A DNA stretch of 60,588 nt from Verrucomicrobiales bacterium (GCA_028293125.1 JAQGPJ010000104.1:1-60588); one strand, 5' to 3'; shown: positions 26,726-35,439, counted from the stretch's first letter. A program made the numbers and translations. Notes: generated by a model from the letters alone, not told the origin.

Positions 26726-27721
26726 TCAGGAAATGTCCAGCAGCACCTTCCCGCCACGCGCGGACTGTCCGGCGTGCGCAAGGGCAGCCTTGATTTCCGT
26801 CAAAGGATACACGGCGGCGATCTCCTGCCGCAGATGGCCTGACAGCACCCAGTCCGCCAGCTTGGCGTAAAGTTCCGACGCCTCCTTCCGGGGCAGCGAC
26901 GCCTGCCACTGGCTGAGCCAGAATCCGCGCAGGGTCAGAGTTTTGAAAATGAGCATGCCGTTCGGCACCTTCAGCGCCTGCCGCCCCATCGCGCCATAGG
27001 TGACGTGGGTTCCCCCCATGCCCAGCAGATCCAGCAGACGCAGCGCGCTGTCCCCGCCGACGGCATTCAAAGCCAGCAGGGGCACCTGGACTTGCTGTTC
27101 AGCCAGGGCCGCTTTGGCAGCGGCCAGCCCGTCGGTGTCATCGGGGAACACCATATCCGCGCCCAGCTGCCGGCAGGCGGCGGCGCTTTCCGGACGGCGC
27201 ACAAAATTGACGGTGCGCAGGCCCAGCACTTTGGCGATCTGGATCACACAGTGCCCGGCGGCGGAGCTGGCGGCATTCTGCGCCACCCACGCACCCGGAG
27301 CCGGGGCTCCGGCCGCATGCAGAAGTCCCCAAGCGGTCGCCGGGTTCACTGCAAGCATGGCTGCCTGCCGCATATCGATCCCTGCCGGCAGCGGCAGCAC
27401 GGCGGATCCCGACAGCACACGCCGGGCCGTCCAGTTGCCCACCACCCCGACGGGCATCACCGGCATCCCGGGTTTGAGATCCGTCACGTCATGGCCCACC
27501 GCCTCCACCACCCCGGCCCCCTCCATGCCCGGCACGCAGGGCAGGACCGCTTTTTTCCCATAGGTGCCCTCGAGGAAATTCAGATCCGCCGGATTTACCG
27601 GCGCGGCCACCATGCGGATGGACACCTCCCCAGGACCCGGCTCCGGCACCGGCGTGGGGATTTCGGCAATTTCCGCCACCTCGGCGGGCGGACCGGTGCG
27701 GGAAATCAGGACCTGGAGCAT
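26726..27721 (-). CDS. Zinc-free medium-chain dehydrogenase, MECR/ETR-like enoyl reductase
   Basis: The 331-residue protein is a medium-chain dehydrogenase/reductase. It has N-P-A-D-L-N at about 43-48, followed by a G-T-Y-G loop where MECR-type enoyl thioester reductases keep their catalytic tyrosine. It also has M-L-A-V-N-P-A-T-A-W and the cofactor site Q-N-A-A-S-S-A-A-G. The Cys/His zinc ligands of alcohol dehydrogenases are absent. The closest functional match is therefore NADPH-dependent trans-2-enoyl-thioester reductase; a general quinone reductase is possible. It is monocistronic and divergent from the sigma factor gene. Confidence 0.78.
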   Translation of the reverse strand: MLQVLISRTGPPAEVAEIAEIPTPVPEPGPGEVSIRMVAAPVNPADLNFLEGTYGKKAVLPCVPGMEGAGVVEAVGHDVTDLKPGMPVMPVGVVGNWTARRVLSGSAVLPLPAGIDMRQAAMLAVNPATAWGLLHAAGAPAPGAWVAQNAASSAAGHCVIQIAKVLGLRTVNFVRRPESAAACRQLGADMVFPDDTDGLAAAKAALAEQQVQVPLLALNAVGGDSALRLLDLLGMGGTHVTYGAMGRQALKVPNGMLIFKTLTLRGFWLSQWQASLPRKEASELYAKLADWVLSGHLRQEIAAVYPLTEIKAALAHAGQSARGGKVLLDIS

Positions 27722-27835
27722 CCGGTAACAAATTAGGGAATGCGGGTACCGCGCAAGCTCGAAAGTTAAACAAACATCGAACCCTATAGCGCTCCTTTCA
27801 CCGTAGTGATTCCAGGTATAACCCCTTGCCTGTCC

Positions 27836-28447
27836 ATGAAATTAAATGAGCCGGTGTTCCCGGATACCCCTGCCACCGACTCCCCGCCGGTGGACAATCA
27901 GGACGAAGTGCGGGACCTTCTCCGTGGCATAGCCAACGGTGACCGCGCAGGATTTGCGGAGTTCCACCACCGCTTCTCCGGAATGGTGTACGCCACCGCC
28001 CTCCAGATCCTGCACAACCACGAGGACGCCCAGGACACTTCCCAGGAGGTTTTTGCCTCCCTGTGGAAAAAAGCCGGGATGTTCGTGAACGACCGCGGCA
28101 AGCCGTCCACTTGGATGGCTGCACTGGCCCGGAACCGGAGTATCGACAAACTGCGGTCCCGGCAGCGGCGTTCGAAGCTGAATGATTCCTTCGAGGGCGA
28201 AACCCGGGTGGAGAGCCATATCCTGCGCAGTGATCCATCCAAAGAGACGGGAATCCTGGAAATGAGCCATCAAGTGCGCACCGCCGTGATGGAGCTTTCC
28301 GAGGATCAGCGGCATGCGATCCAGCTGGCGTTTTTTGACGGCCTGACCCAACTGGAGATCGCCAAGCAGACTGGAGAGCCCCTGGGCACCATCAAGGCCC
28401 GCATCCGGCGCGGCTTGGGTCGTCTGCGCGACATTGTGAAGGAGTAG
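27836..28447 (+). CDS. ECF-type RNA polymerase sigma factor (SigK-like)
   Basis: The 203-residue product has region 2 with the E-D-A-Q-D-T-S-Q-E-V-F element, a linker, and region 4 with L-S-E-D-Q-R-x-A-I-Q-L-A-F-F-D-G-L-T-Q-L-E-I-A, ending in an R-I-R-R-G-L-G-R-L-R recognition helix. This resembles the SigK branch of ECF sigma factors. There is no anti-sigma gene beside it; the next gene is a PAS histidine kinase on the same strand, 115 bases away. An upstream GTG at 27806 is open, but the ATG at 27836 fits better. Confidence 0.85.
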   Translation: MKLNEPVFPDTPATDSPPVDNQDEVRDLLRGIANGDRAGFAEFHHRFSGMVYATALQILHNHEDAQDTSQEVFASLWKKAGMFVNDRGKPSTWMAALARNRSIDKLRSRQRRSKLNDSFEGETRVESHILRSDPSKETGILEMSHQVRTAVMELSEDQRHAIQLAFFDGLTQLEIAKQTGEPLGTIKARIRRGLGRLRDIVKE

Positions 28448-28518
28448 GCGGGCTTCGATTTTTCAGCCTTCCTCCTCACCGGCAAACCGCCCCCCTTTGA
28501 GGAACAGATGCCACCTGT

Positions 28519-28561
28519 CCCGCACGCTTGCCGCTCCGCTGCGGAGGTGACAGCGTGCGGG
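28519..28561 (+). promoter_or_regulatory. Strong hairpin ending one base before a start codon
   Basis: A perfect 10-bp GC-rich stem (28519-28528 with 28552-28561) encloses a second small 4-bp hairpin. It stops one base before the ATG at 28563, exactly where a ribosome would bind. There is no T-run, so it is not an obvious terminator of the sigma factor gene. It could repress translation of the kinase or take part in termination. No in-frame start exists upstream because of a TGA at 28548. Confidence 0.6.
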
Positions 28562-28562
28562 C

Positions 28563-29756
28563 ATGAAGTCAGGCTTTCTGGACAAACTGATCGAACGACT
28601 GGACCGCGTAGGTCCGGGCGAGGTTCAAAACCTGCTGCACAAGCTGCTGCGCCGGAAGGGATTTTTCGAGCAGGTGTTCGAAGCCTTGGAGGAGGGGGTC
28701 ATCATCTGTGATCCGCAGGGAATGGTCACTTTTCTGAACCGGGCCGCCTGCGGGTTTTTCGGGCTGGATCATGAAACCTCCCCCGGTCGGCGGCTGGAGG
28801 ATGTCATCCGCGGCCTGCAATGGACGCTGCTGACCAAACGCCGCGAGGTCGTCAGCCGCGACATGGAGGTGTATTATCCTGAGCACCGCTGGTTGAATTT
28901 TTATTTCCGCCCCATTGATGATGCATCAGGAGGGGACCCGGTGGGCTACGTGATGCTGATCCGTGACATCACCCAGACCCGCCGCATGACCGAGGAGCAG
29001 ATGGAGAGCGAGCGGGTCAATGCTCTGATAGTGCTGGCTGCCGGAGTGGCGCACGAGATTGGCAATCCGCTGAACTCACTCAACATCCACCTCCAGCTTT
29101 TGGAGAAGAAGCTGAAGAAGGCGGACCGCGCGGTGTATGACAAGGTCAGCGCCCAGATCGACATCGCGCGCGGCGAAATCCAACGGCTGGATTTCATCAT
29201 TGAGCAGTTTCTGGGTGCCATGAGACCGGTGCCGCCGGTGTTTGAGCTGACGGACATCAATCAGGTGATGGAAAGCGCCGTCACCTTTCTGGCACCGGAA
29301 CTCAAGGACCGCCGCATCCGCACCCGGCTGGACCTGCACGGCGGCCTGCCCCTGCTGCGGATCGATGCCGCCCAGATGAAGCAGGCGCTTTACAATCTGA
29401 TTAAAAACGCCTCCCAGGCCATGGGCACGGGAGGCACGCTGTCACTGCGGTCGGAACTGACAGATTCGGATGTGGTGATCAGCGTGGAGGACTCCGGCAA
29501 GGGCATGTCCCCGGAGGTGGTGGCCAACATGCACCAGACATGGTTCACCACCAAAAAAACCGGCACCGGCCTCGGCATGATGGTGGTCCGCCGCATTGTC
29601 CGCAGCCATGGCGGTGAGCTTTCCATCGAAAGCGCGGAGGGCCGGGGCACCACCGTGCGCATTGCCCTGCCCCGCACTGCCAAAGCCGCCCGTTTTCTGG
29701 AAAGCGGCGATGCGCCGCCCCGCCCGCCGGAACAGAATGAGGTCATTGATGTTTGA
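28563..29756 (+). CDS. Soluble PAS-domain histidine kinase
   Basis: The 397-residue protein has an N-terminal helical part, a PAS domain (about 35-140), a HisKA dimerisation helix with A-H-E-I-G-N-P-L (phospho-accepting His164), and an HATPase domain with an N-box (N-L-I-K-N-A-S-Q-A), G1 (D-S-G-K-G) and G2 (G-T-G-L-G-M). No membrane segment is present, so it senses an internal signal. The cognate response regulator is not adjacent. The start codon lies directly after a strong hairpin and lacks a Shine-Dalgarno sequence. Confidence 0.9.
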   Translation: MKSGFLDKLIERLDRVGPGEVQNLLHKLLRRKGFFEQVFEALEEGVIICDPQGMVTFLNRAACGFFGLDHETSPGRRLEDVIRGLQWTLLTKRREVVSRDMEVYYPEHRWLNFYFRPIDDASGGDPVGYVMLIRDITQTRRMTEEQMESERVNALIVLAAGVAHEIGNPLNSLNIHLQLLEKKLKKADRAVYDKVSAQIDIARGEIQRLDFIIEQFLGAMRPVPPVFELTDINQVMESAVTFLAPELKDRRIRTRLDLHGGLPLLRIDAAQMKQALYNLIKNASQAMGTGGTLSLRSELTDSDVVISVEDSGKGMSPEVVANMHQTWFTTKKTGTGLGMMVVRRIVRSHGGELSIESAEGRGTTVRIALPRTAKAARFLESGDAPPRPPEQNEVIDV

Positions 29757-29781
29757 TTGATCCGGGAGAAGCCGGAAGGCT

Positions 29782-30672
29782 TTACCCCACTTCGGCTCCG
29801 GACTCCAGTGCCCACAGCATTTTGACCGCTTGGACGGCGCCCTGAACATGATGCACGCGGAAAATCCGGGCGCCGCCGGTTACACCCCGCGCAATGCAGG
29901 CCAGCGTGCCGGCATCACGGTCGAGCGGATCCCGCAGCCCCAGCACCTCGCCGATCACGGTTTTGCGGGAAACCGGCAGCAGCACTGGGCGCTGGAATTT
30001 TGCCAACGCCGACAGGTTCCGGAAGACAGCCAGATTGTCCTGCCGCTGCTTGGCGAAATCGATGCCAGGATCCAGAATCACTGATTCCGGCGGCAGTCCC
30101 GCCTCCGCGCAGAGTGCCAGCTTTTCGGTGAAAAACCGGTCCAGTTCCACCATGATGTCCGGATAGTGGACATCGGTGTGGGGCTGCTTCGGCTCACCGA
30201 CACTGTGCATGATGAGCAGGGCGGCTCTATGCCGTGCGCAGAGGCAGGCATTGCGGTCATCCGGCAGGGCACCGATGTCATTCAGCAGGTCACCCCCCAG
30301 CGGCAGAATGGCCTGCACCACCTCCGGGCGCCAAGTGTTCAGAGATAGCAGCGGTGGCCAGATCTGCTCTTCATCAAACCGCGGAGACTGGCCCGCAGCG
30401 GCTCCGCACCATTCCTGCCAAGCGGTGATAAAGGCGGTGAAACGGGCAATCTCCTCCTCAATGGAAATGGCCGCGCGGTTGGTGCGGGCGCTTTCGGCTC
30501 CGGCATCGATAATGTCTGCCCCCTCCGTCGCCATCCGCTGGGCTTGGGTCAGGGCCAGGACAGGGTCCAAGGTGCCATCCCCACAGAAGGAGTCGTCATT
30601 CACATTCACAATCCCCATGACCAAGGGCCGGCGGGGAAAGGTCAGGGTGCGGCTTCGGGTGCGGAGAACCAT
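29782..30672 (-). CDS. folP: Dihydropteroate synthase-like protein with altered motifs
   Basis: The 296-residue TIM-barrel protein aligns with dihydropteroate synthase, which joins hydroxymethyl-dihydropterin diphosphate and p-aminobenzoate. The key motifs are present but changed: M-G-I-V-N-V-N-D-D-S-F replaces the usual N-V-T-P-D-S-F; E-S-A-R-T-N replaces E-S-T-R-P-G; D-P-G-I-D-F-A-K replaces D-P-G-x-G-F-G-K. S-R-K-x-x-I-G and R-V-H are conserved. It may be a true enzyme of an unusual clade or a paralogue with another substrate. The ATG at 30672 avoids overlap with the PHP gene 41 bases upstream, with which it likely forms an operon. Confidence 0.72.
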   Translation of the reverse strand: MVLRTRSRTLTFPRRPLVMGIVNVNDDSFCGDGTLDPVLALTQAQRMATEGADIIDAGAESARTNRAAISIEEEIARFTAFITAWQEWCGAAAGQSPRFDEEQIWPPLLSLNTWRPEVVQAILPLGGDLLNDIGALPDDRNACLCARHRAALLIMHSVGEPKQPHTDVHYPDIMVELDRFFTEKLALCAEAGLPPESVILDPGIDFAKQRQDNLAVFRNLSALAKFQRPVLLPVSRKTVIGEVLGLRDPLDRDAGTLACIARGVTGGARIFRVHHVQGAVQAVKMLWALESGAEVG

Positions 30673-30713
30673 GGATGGGGGGAATCTGGCGGCTTGTTGT
30701 CTGTCACCGGTGT

Positions 30714-31505
30714 TTATTCCAAGGGTGCGGCAGTGCGCCGCCGCCCCTGAAAGCGGGCTAGGTGTGTGAAACCGCATTCTTTGGCGAGCTCGAGCGCCTG
30801 GGGAAAAGCCCGGCCAACTTCCTGTGGGGAGTGGGCATCGGAATTGATGGTCAGGGGGATGCCGGCCTCCGCCGCCAGTTTCAGGAATTCTGGTGCGGGA
30901 TACATTTCAGCCACCGGTTTGAAGAGTCCGGCGGTGTTGATCTCGATGGCCACGCCAGCCTCCGCACAGGCCTGCACCGCCGGTTCATAATAGCGGCGCA
31001 GATCGCCTCCGGGACGGTGCCGGAACTTTTTCACCAAGTCCGGATGGGCCATGATGTCAAACAGCCCCGACTTCGCCGCACTGCCAAAAAGCCGCCAGTA
31101 TCGGTTCCATGACTCCTCCACGCCATAGCTGCTGAACCGGGCCACCAGATCCGGATGATCGAAGTTCCAGTCGCCCAGATAATGCACGCTCCCGATGAGA
31201 TAATCCCAGGGAGCGCGGCGGCTCAGGGATTCAATCCAAACCTCACCGCCCTCCAGCCAGTCCACCTCCAATCCCAGACGGATCGGCAGGGTGGGATGGG
31301 CGGCGCGGGCCTCATCAACCAGCTCCAGATACCGGGGCACCTCGGCATCCAGCATGCGCCAGTCATCGAACTCCATCGGCATGGGACTGTGGTCGGAGAA
31401 TCCGATTTCCGGCACCCCCAGCCGGACCGCCTGCGCGGCAAACTCCGTCGGACTGCCGGTGGCGTGTTTGCAAAGCGGGGTATGCAGATGATAATCGGCA
31501 GGCAT
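30714..31505 (-). CDS. PHP-domain histidinol-phosphatase (HisJ-like)
   Basis: The 263-residue protein begins M-P-A-D-Y-H-L-H-T, the first metal motif of PHP phosphoesterases (His6, His8). It has F-S-D-H-S and G-S-V-H-Y, then A-H-P-D and N-S-D-A-H as later metal ligands. This is the pattern of HisJ-type histidinol-phosphatases, which catalyse the next-to-last phosphate removal in histidine synthesis. No other his gene is nearby, so another phosphoesterase role cannot be excluded. It lies upstream of the folP homologue on the same strand. Confidence 0.82.
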   Translation of the reverse strand: MPADYHLHTPLCKHATGSPTEFAAQAVRLGVPEIGFSDHSPMPMEFDDWRMLDAEVPRYLELVDEARAAHPTLPIRLGLEVDWLEGGEVWIESLSRRAPWDYLIGSVHYLGDWNFDHPDLVARFSSYGVEESWNRYWRLFGSAAKSGLFDIMAHPDLVKKFRHRPGGDLRRYYEPAVQACAEAGVAIEINTAGLFKPVAEMYPAPEFLKLAAEAGIPLTINSDAHSPQEVGRAFPQALELAKECGFTHLARFQGRRRTAAPLE

Positions 31506-31673
31506 GGCGGGGGAGGCGGAGGAAAATAAAACCAGAATCCTCAACGAGCCCCCGGACGCGCGCATGGCAAGGGAAACCCGCGTGTTCCGCCATGCTGGCA
31601 GGCAGATCCGGGCACACCTGCCATGCTGCGCGGCATCACGATTGTGCTTTACGCACCAAAGCGGGCCCAGCCC

Positions 31674-32126
31674 TCACTCGCGGGCTTGGGAGTCGATCCA
31701 GATCGTCACTGGCCCGGCGTTGATCAGGGCAATCTGCATATCCGCACCGAAAACGCCGGTGGGAACCGGTTTCCCCAACTCCGCAGCCAAGGCATCGCGG
31801 AAGGACTCATAAAGCGGAATGGCCTGCTCCGGCCTGGCGGCCCGTAGGAAGGAGGGACGGTTTCCCTTTTGGGTGGAGGCCAGCAGAGTGAACTGGGAAA
31901 CCAGCAGAATCTCTCCGCCGGTGTCCGCCAGCGACCGGTTCATCGCCCCTGCCTCGTCCCCAAAAATCCGCAGCCGTACGACCTTGGGAGCCAGCCAAGC
32001 GGTCTCCGCCACGGTGTCGCTTTCTGAAATGCCCAGCAGCACCATCAGTCCGGGGCCGATGGAGGCATGGATCTGGCCGTCAATGCTGACAGAGGCGGAG
32101 GAGACGCGTTGAACAAGAGCGCGCAT
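31674..32126 (-). CDS. dtd: D-aminoacyl-tRNA deacylase
   Basis: The 150-residue product is a full-length Dtd, which removes D-amino acids (and glycine from mischarged tRNA-Ala) and so protects translation. It shows the N-terminal R-A-L-V-Q-R-V, the S-Q-F-T-L-L-A motif in the centre and the Gly-Pro motif (N-A-G-P-V-T) near the C terminus that forms the chiral filter. Normal length and an ATG start. It stands alone between the PHP gene and the esterase gene on the minus strand. Confidence 0.93.
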   Translation of the reverse strand: MRALVQRVSSASVSIDGQIHASIGPGLMVLLGISESDTVAETAWLAPKVVRLRIFGDEAGAMNRSLADTGGEILLVSQFTLLASTQKGNRPSFLRAARPEQAIPLYESFRDALAAELGKPVPTGVFGADMQIALINAGPVTIWIDSQARE

Positions 32127-32198
32127 GGGAGGAATCGAAAAATCATGGCAAGCCCCGGCACTCAGCCTTCGGCCATTCCAGAGCGGAGAGTCCTGGTG

Positions 32199-33131
32199 CT
32201 ACTTCGCCTCACCCTGCCGGGTCAGCCAGTCGGCGAGGCGGTCCGGCCAAGCCTTAGGGGACAGAGTGGATCTCAGGCCGTAGCCATGGCCGCCGTCCGG
32301 CCAAATGTGGAGCTCGGCGGGAATATTGTGTTTTCTCAGAGCCAGAAAATACTCGATGGGCGTGCGGCAGGGGATGGGATCGTCAGCGGCATGACTGAGA
32401 AAGGCCGGTGGCGTGCTGTCATTGATCACGTATTCGGGATCCATTTTGCTGTCGTTGTCCTTCACCAGGTAGGCGGCGTAGATGAGCACTGTGAATGAGG
32501 GACGGCAGGAGACGGCATCAATGCCATCCTTGGCCGTGTAGGATCGCTCGTTGTATTTCAGCGACGCCACGGCCGCCAGATGTCCTCCGGCGGAGAAGCC
32601 CATGATGCCCAGCTGATCAGGATTCAGACCGGTCTCCTTCGCTTGGCTGCGGACTAGGCTGAGGGCACGCTGGGCGTCCTGCAGGGCGGCGAGATGCCGC
32701 ACATCCTTGGTGCCGGGACGGGGCAGACGGTATTTCAGCACCCAGGCGTGATATCCCAGCCCGCTCAGCCAAGTGGCGATCTCCGTGCCTTCCAGATCCC
32801 AAGCGAGGATATTGTAGCCGCCGCCCGGGCAAATGATGATGCCCTTTCCTTTGCCCTCCGCAACCTTGGCTTTGTCCGGGGCGAAATAGGATAGAACAGG
32901 ATCGGAAATGTTTTTGACGGTGATGATGCCGCCCATGTGACCGGTGGGCTCACTGATTTCCGTCCCCTCGATTTTCCATCCATCCGGAAGCTCCCCTTTC
33001 CAGTCCCCTTCCCTCCACAGGTGGATCACCTTGTCTGGCTCCCGGTTGGCCGGAGCATCCGGCGGCGCCGCGGACACAGTGGCCATGAAACCCAGCAGAA
33101 GGACAAAAGTGTGGCGGAGCAGTCGGTTCAT
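32199..33131 (-). CDS. Exported alpha/beta-hydrolase (esterase)
   Basis: The 310-residue protein has a signal peptide (about 1-21) and an alpha/beta-hydrolase fold. The oxyanion region is C-P-G-G-G-Y (101-106), the nucleophile elbow is G-F-S-A-G-G (Ser180), and the likely acid and base are Asp251 (H-A-A-D-D) and His282 (G-G-H-G-Y). Similar proteins are annotated as acetyl-xylan or carbohydrate esterases, which would fit polysaccharide degradation outside the cytoplasm; the substrate is not shown by the sequence. It is monocistronic on the minus strand. Confidence 0.85.
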   Translation of the reverse strand: MNRLLRHTFVLLLGFMATVSAAPPDAPANREPDKVIHLWREGDWKGELPDGWKIEGTEISEPTGHMGGIITVKNISDPVLSYFAPDKAKVAEGKGKGIIICPGGGYNILAWDLEGTEIATWLSGLGYHAWVLKYRLPRPGTKDVRHLAALQDAQRALSLVRSQAKETGLNPDQLGIMGFSAGGHLAAVASLKYNERSYTAKDGIDAVSCRPSFTVLIYAAYLVKDNDSKMDPEYVINDSTPPAFLSHAADDPIPCRTPIEYFLALRKHNIPAELHIWPDGGHGYGLRSTLSPKAWPDRLADWLTRQGEAK

Positions 33132-33286
33132 TTTCCCACTCTGTCTTTACACAGGTGCTGGCCGCAAGTTTTTCTCCTTAAATTTTACCGGCGTTACAGG
33201 CTTTGAACATTTCATCACCGGCCTGTCCGGAACCATGAAACCACAGCCAGTTTACGCCACGTCGCAGGCAGTCTGCATTCCATCAA

Positions 33287-33548
33287 TCAGTCATCATAAT
33301 GAAACCGGCACTGCATGATCAGAAGGCTCCCATCCTCCACCCGGTAAATAAGCCGATGCTCCTGCGTAATTGCACCGTGACCACCAACCCTTGAGGCGGT
33401 TTCTGAGTGGCTCTGATTTGCCTACTCCGGAAAATGGGTTTCGTTGGGTATCCCGTATCAATTCATTGACCCGCTGAAGAATTTTGCGGTCGTTCTCCTG
33501 CCAAAAAAGATAATCTTTCCAGCCACTGGGGAGCCATGTCAGTCGCAT
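33287..33548 (-). pseudogene. yoeB: YoeB/Txe-family toxin, frameshifted
   Basis: The first 57 or so residues match YoeB mRNA interferase (W-K-D-Y-L-F-W-Q, N-E-L-I-R-D-T, P-F-S-G-V-G-K-S-E-P-L, G-W-W-S-R). The frame then changes to unrelated sequence and ends at 33294. Dropping one base near 33374 restores the standard ending (I-T-Q-E-H-R-L-I-Y and C-R-F-H-Y-D-D), with the stop at 33287-33289. The present product lacks the C-terminal catalytic histidine, so it should be inactive. It overlaps the antitoxin end by 10 bases. Confidence 0.85.
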
Positions 33549-33789
33549 AGTTCACCAGGCTGGATTTTGCCTGCAGCATAATCCGACAGACTTTGCTGGA
33601 TTTGGGATGCGTTCGCCTTGGTGGAGAGAAGATGCAGCGTCGTCTCCATGGACTCAAACTCCTCAATGGCCAGCAGCACCACTTTTCCAATGCCGTTTCG
33701 GGTGATGATGATCGGTTCCCGATCCCTGGAGGCGGCGTCCATCAGTCTGCCAACTGGTTGCGCGCCTCGGTGTAATTGACCGTCTGCAT
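33539..33789 (-). pseudogene. yefM: YefM/Phd-family antitoxin, frameshifted
   Basis: Translation from the ATG at 33789 gives the canonical YefM start (M-Q-T-V-N-Y-T-E-A-R-N-Q-L-A) but stops after 15 residues at a TGA. The rest of the antitoxin (L-M-D-A-A-S-R-D-R-E-P-I-I-I-T-R-N and the conserved E-E-F-E-S helix, to C-D) is intact in the neighbouring frame. One missing base near 33746 explains it. The downstream part is also open in a longer frame reaching 33901, but the sequence before residue L-M-D there is an out-of-frame translation. Together with the toxin this is a broken toxin-antitoxin operon. Confidence 0.85.
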
Positions 33790-33935
33790 GAGGATTGTTC
33801 GCTCGTGAATAGAATTCTGCCCATTCAATTTTGCACGGGTTGCCAAAGGCGATTTCCAAAACTGTTTGCGAGGTTTTGGGGTGAGCGGTGTCGGTGTCCA
33901 CGGACCGGATGCACAGGCCTCAAGCCGCCTCCCAT

Positions 33936-34589
33936 TTACACAATGCCCGCCACCTTCTCCGCCATGTAAATCTGCCTTCCGTCGGTCGAGTAATTGGAAT
34001 ACTGCCGACCAGCTATATCGGAGTGGCTCTCCCGCTGCCAAGCGAGATTCGGCCACGCGGCATAGGTGGGTATGACGCCATGCAGGTCGGAAAACAGCAC
34101 ATCGAAGGGGCTGGTCCGCTTCAGGGCGGACGGGCGCAGCCCGCGCAGCAGGGTGTGGAACCAGCATGAGCGGATGGCGACAGCATGCATGTCCATCGCC
34201 CGTGTGACACGCAGGAGATTCGGCGCGATTTTCTCCGGCGGGGAGACGTGCAGGCAGCCAAAATAAAGGATTCCCCAGTCATCCGGCGGCTGCAGTTCGC
34301 TTACCCGATCCCGGAAATCGTCATGCAGCACCACATCGTCCTCAAAAATCAGCAGCGCCTGCTCGCGGCGGCGGGCCTCCCGGATGGCCAGCAGCGCCGA
34401 TAGAAAATAGGCCCGCTGGCGGGTAGACGCAAAGCCCCGGGTGTGACGGATCCGGGCCGCATCCGCCCCGGGCCAGCGCCGCACACGCAGCCCATGCATG
34501 CGGAACATCTCCGAGGCTTGCCGGCGGCGGTCCTCACGGCGGGGCTGGTGAAAACAGACTTTAAAGGGGATTTCCCGGTCAAGATCCAT
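33936..34589 (-). CDS. Glycosyltransferase family 25
   Basis: The 217-residue protein has the GT25 layout of LOS/LPS galactosyltransferases: an N-terminal strand with R-R-E-D-R-R, and the metal-binding F-E-D-D-V (near residue 80) in a typical context (L-L-I-F-E-D-D-V-V-L). The C-terminal half has a Y-F-G-C strand. The ATG at 34589 was preferred to a TTG nine bases earlier. It is the last of three same-strand glycosyltransferase genes (with 34595-35389 and 35440-36234) spaced by 5 and 50 bases, so they are probably one operon for surface glycan synthesis. Confidence 0.78.
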   Translation of the reverse strand: MDLDREIPFKVCFHQPRREDRRRQASEMFRMHGLRVRRWPGADAARIRHTRGFASTRQRAYFLSALLAIREARRREQALLIFEDDVVLHDDFRDRVSELQPPDDWGILYFGCLHVSPPEKIAPNLLRVTRAMDMHAVAIRSCWFHTLLRGLRPSALKRTSPFDVLFSDLHGVIPTYAAWPNLAWQRESHSDIAGRQYSNYSTDGRQIYMAEKVAGIV

Positions 34590-34594
34590 ATAGG

Positions 34595-35389
34595 TCAAAC
34601 GTCAAGGAACTGCAGAAACAAGGCACTGGGATCGCAGTAGAAGCTCTGCATGTAGAGGCCAAAGGTGAAGTGGACTTTCTCCGTGAGGGTGCCCCCCAAA
34701 TTGTGCGTCAGGGCCGCTTTGTGATAAGCCGGAAAACGCGGATGCTGGAACATGGGAAACTGGATTTCGCCATCGGGAAAGGATTCAACCCTCAAATCCG
34801 TGTCCAGCAGCAGCCGGTTCCACGCCGGCTGATCGCTGGCGCGGCGGCCCCGCAGCGCGAGGGAGCTGTCAATGCGCGCCCACTGCCGCATCACCTCATG
34901 GAATTTTGATCCCCTGACCGCCCAGGTGCCGCTGTTGATACCGTCGCGCCGCCATTCGCCCATTTCCCCATCCGTGAGAAAGGCGCTGAACTGGGGGCAG
35001 GAGATGGAGATCCCCTTCTCCGGCTGGCACGCGATATCCCACTCCCCCTGCAGCAGGTGGTCGATATTGCGCAGCGCCAGGCAGTCGCAGTCGAGAAAAA
35101 GGATTTTATCATACCGCCCGGTTTCGATTCTGTCCGCCGCCAGGTATTTCCAGCGCATGGCCAGATCCGCCCATCCCGCCTCCGGGACCTCTGGGGTTTC
35201 TATATAAATCTCCTCCAATCCTTTGCGCTCCACCAGAAACAGCGGAGCCTCCGTGTTGCGGAAAACCAGGATGTCCCCATCAAAATAAGTCTTCAGCAGG
35301 GAGGAGGTCAGCATTTTGGCCAAAGCCCGGTGCCTTGCGTCTCCCGGCGGATCAAAGGCGATGGTGTAGGCGAGATTGCGGGAACTCAT
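34595..35389 (-). CDS. GT8-like glycosyltransferase, paralogue 2
   Basis: The 264-residue protein has a GT-A fold with a D-C-D-C metal motif in L-F-L-D-C-D-C-L-A-L-R-N-I-D, N-S-G-T-W-A-V, and the C-terminal H-N-L-G-G pattern. It resembles retaining nucleotide-sugar transferases of GT8 type. It is a close paralogue of the next gene upstream (35440-36234), with conserved ends down to L-F-L-Q-F-L-x-V, so it arose by tandem duplication. The ATG at 35389 (M-S-S-R-N-L-A-Y-T-I) aligns with the start of the paralogue. Divergence is concentrated in the middle (about 70-95 and 170-190). Confidence 0.75.
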   Translation of the reverse strand: MSSRNLAYTIAFDPPGDARHRALAKMLTSSLLKTYFDGDILVFRNTEAPLFLVERKGLEEIYIETPEVPEAGWADLAMRWKYLAADRIETGRYDKILFLDCDCLALRNIDHLLQGEWDIACQPEKGISISCPQFSAFLTDGEMGEWRRDGINSGTWAVRGSKFHEVMRQWARIDSSLALRGRRASDQPAWNRLLLDTDLRVESFPDGEIQFPMFQHPRFPAYHKAALTHNLGGTLTEKVHFTFGLYMQSFYCDPSALFLQFLDV

Positions 35390-35439
35390 GATCGTGGTTC
35401 GTTCCGGAAAGCTGGAAAACAGTGGCAGGCTATGGGGGT

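Noticed and set aside
33742-34167. 141-codon minus-strand frame covering the antitoxin start
   Set aside because: Only its last 15 codons are the antitoxin; the rest is non-coding or antisense with no family match.
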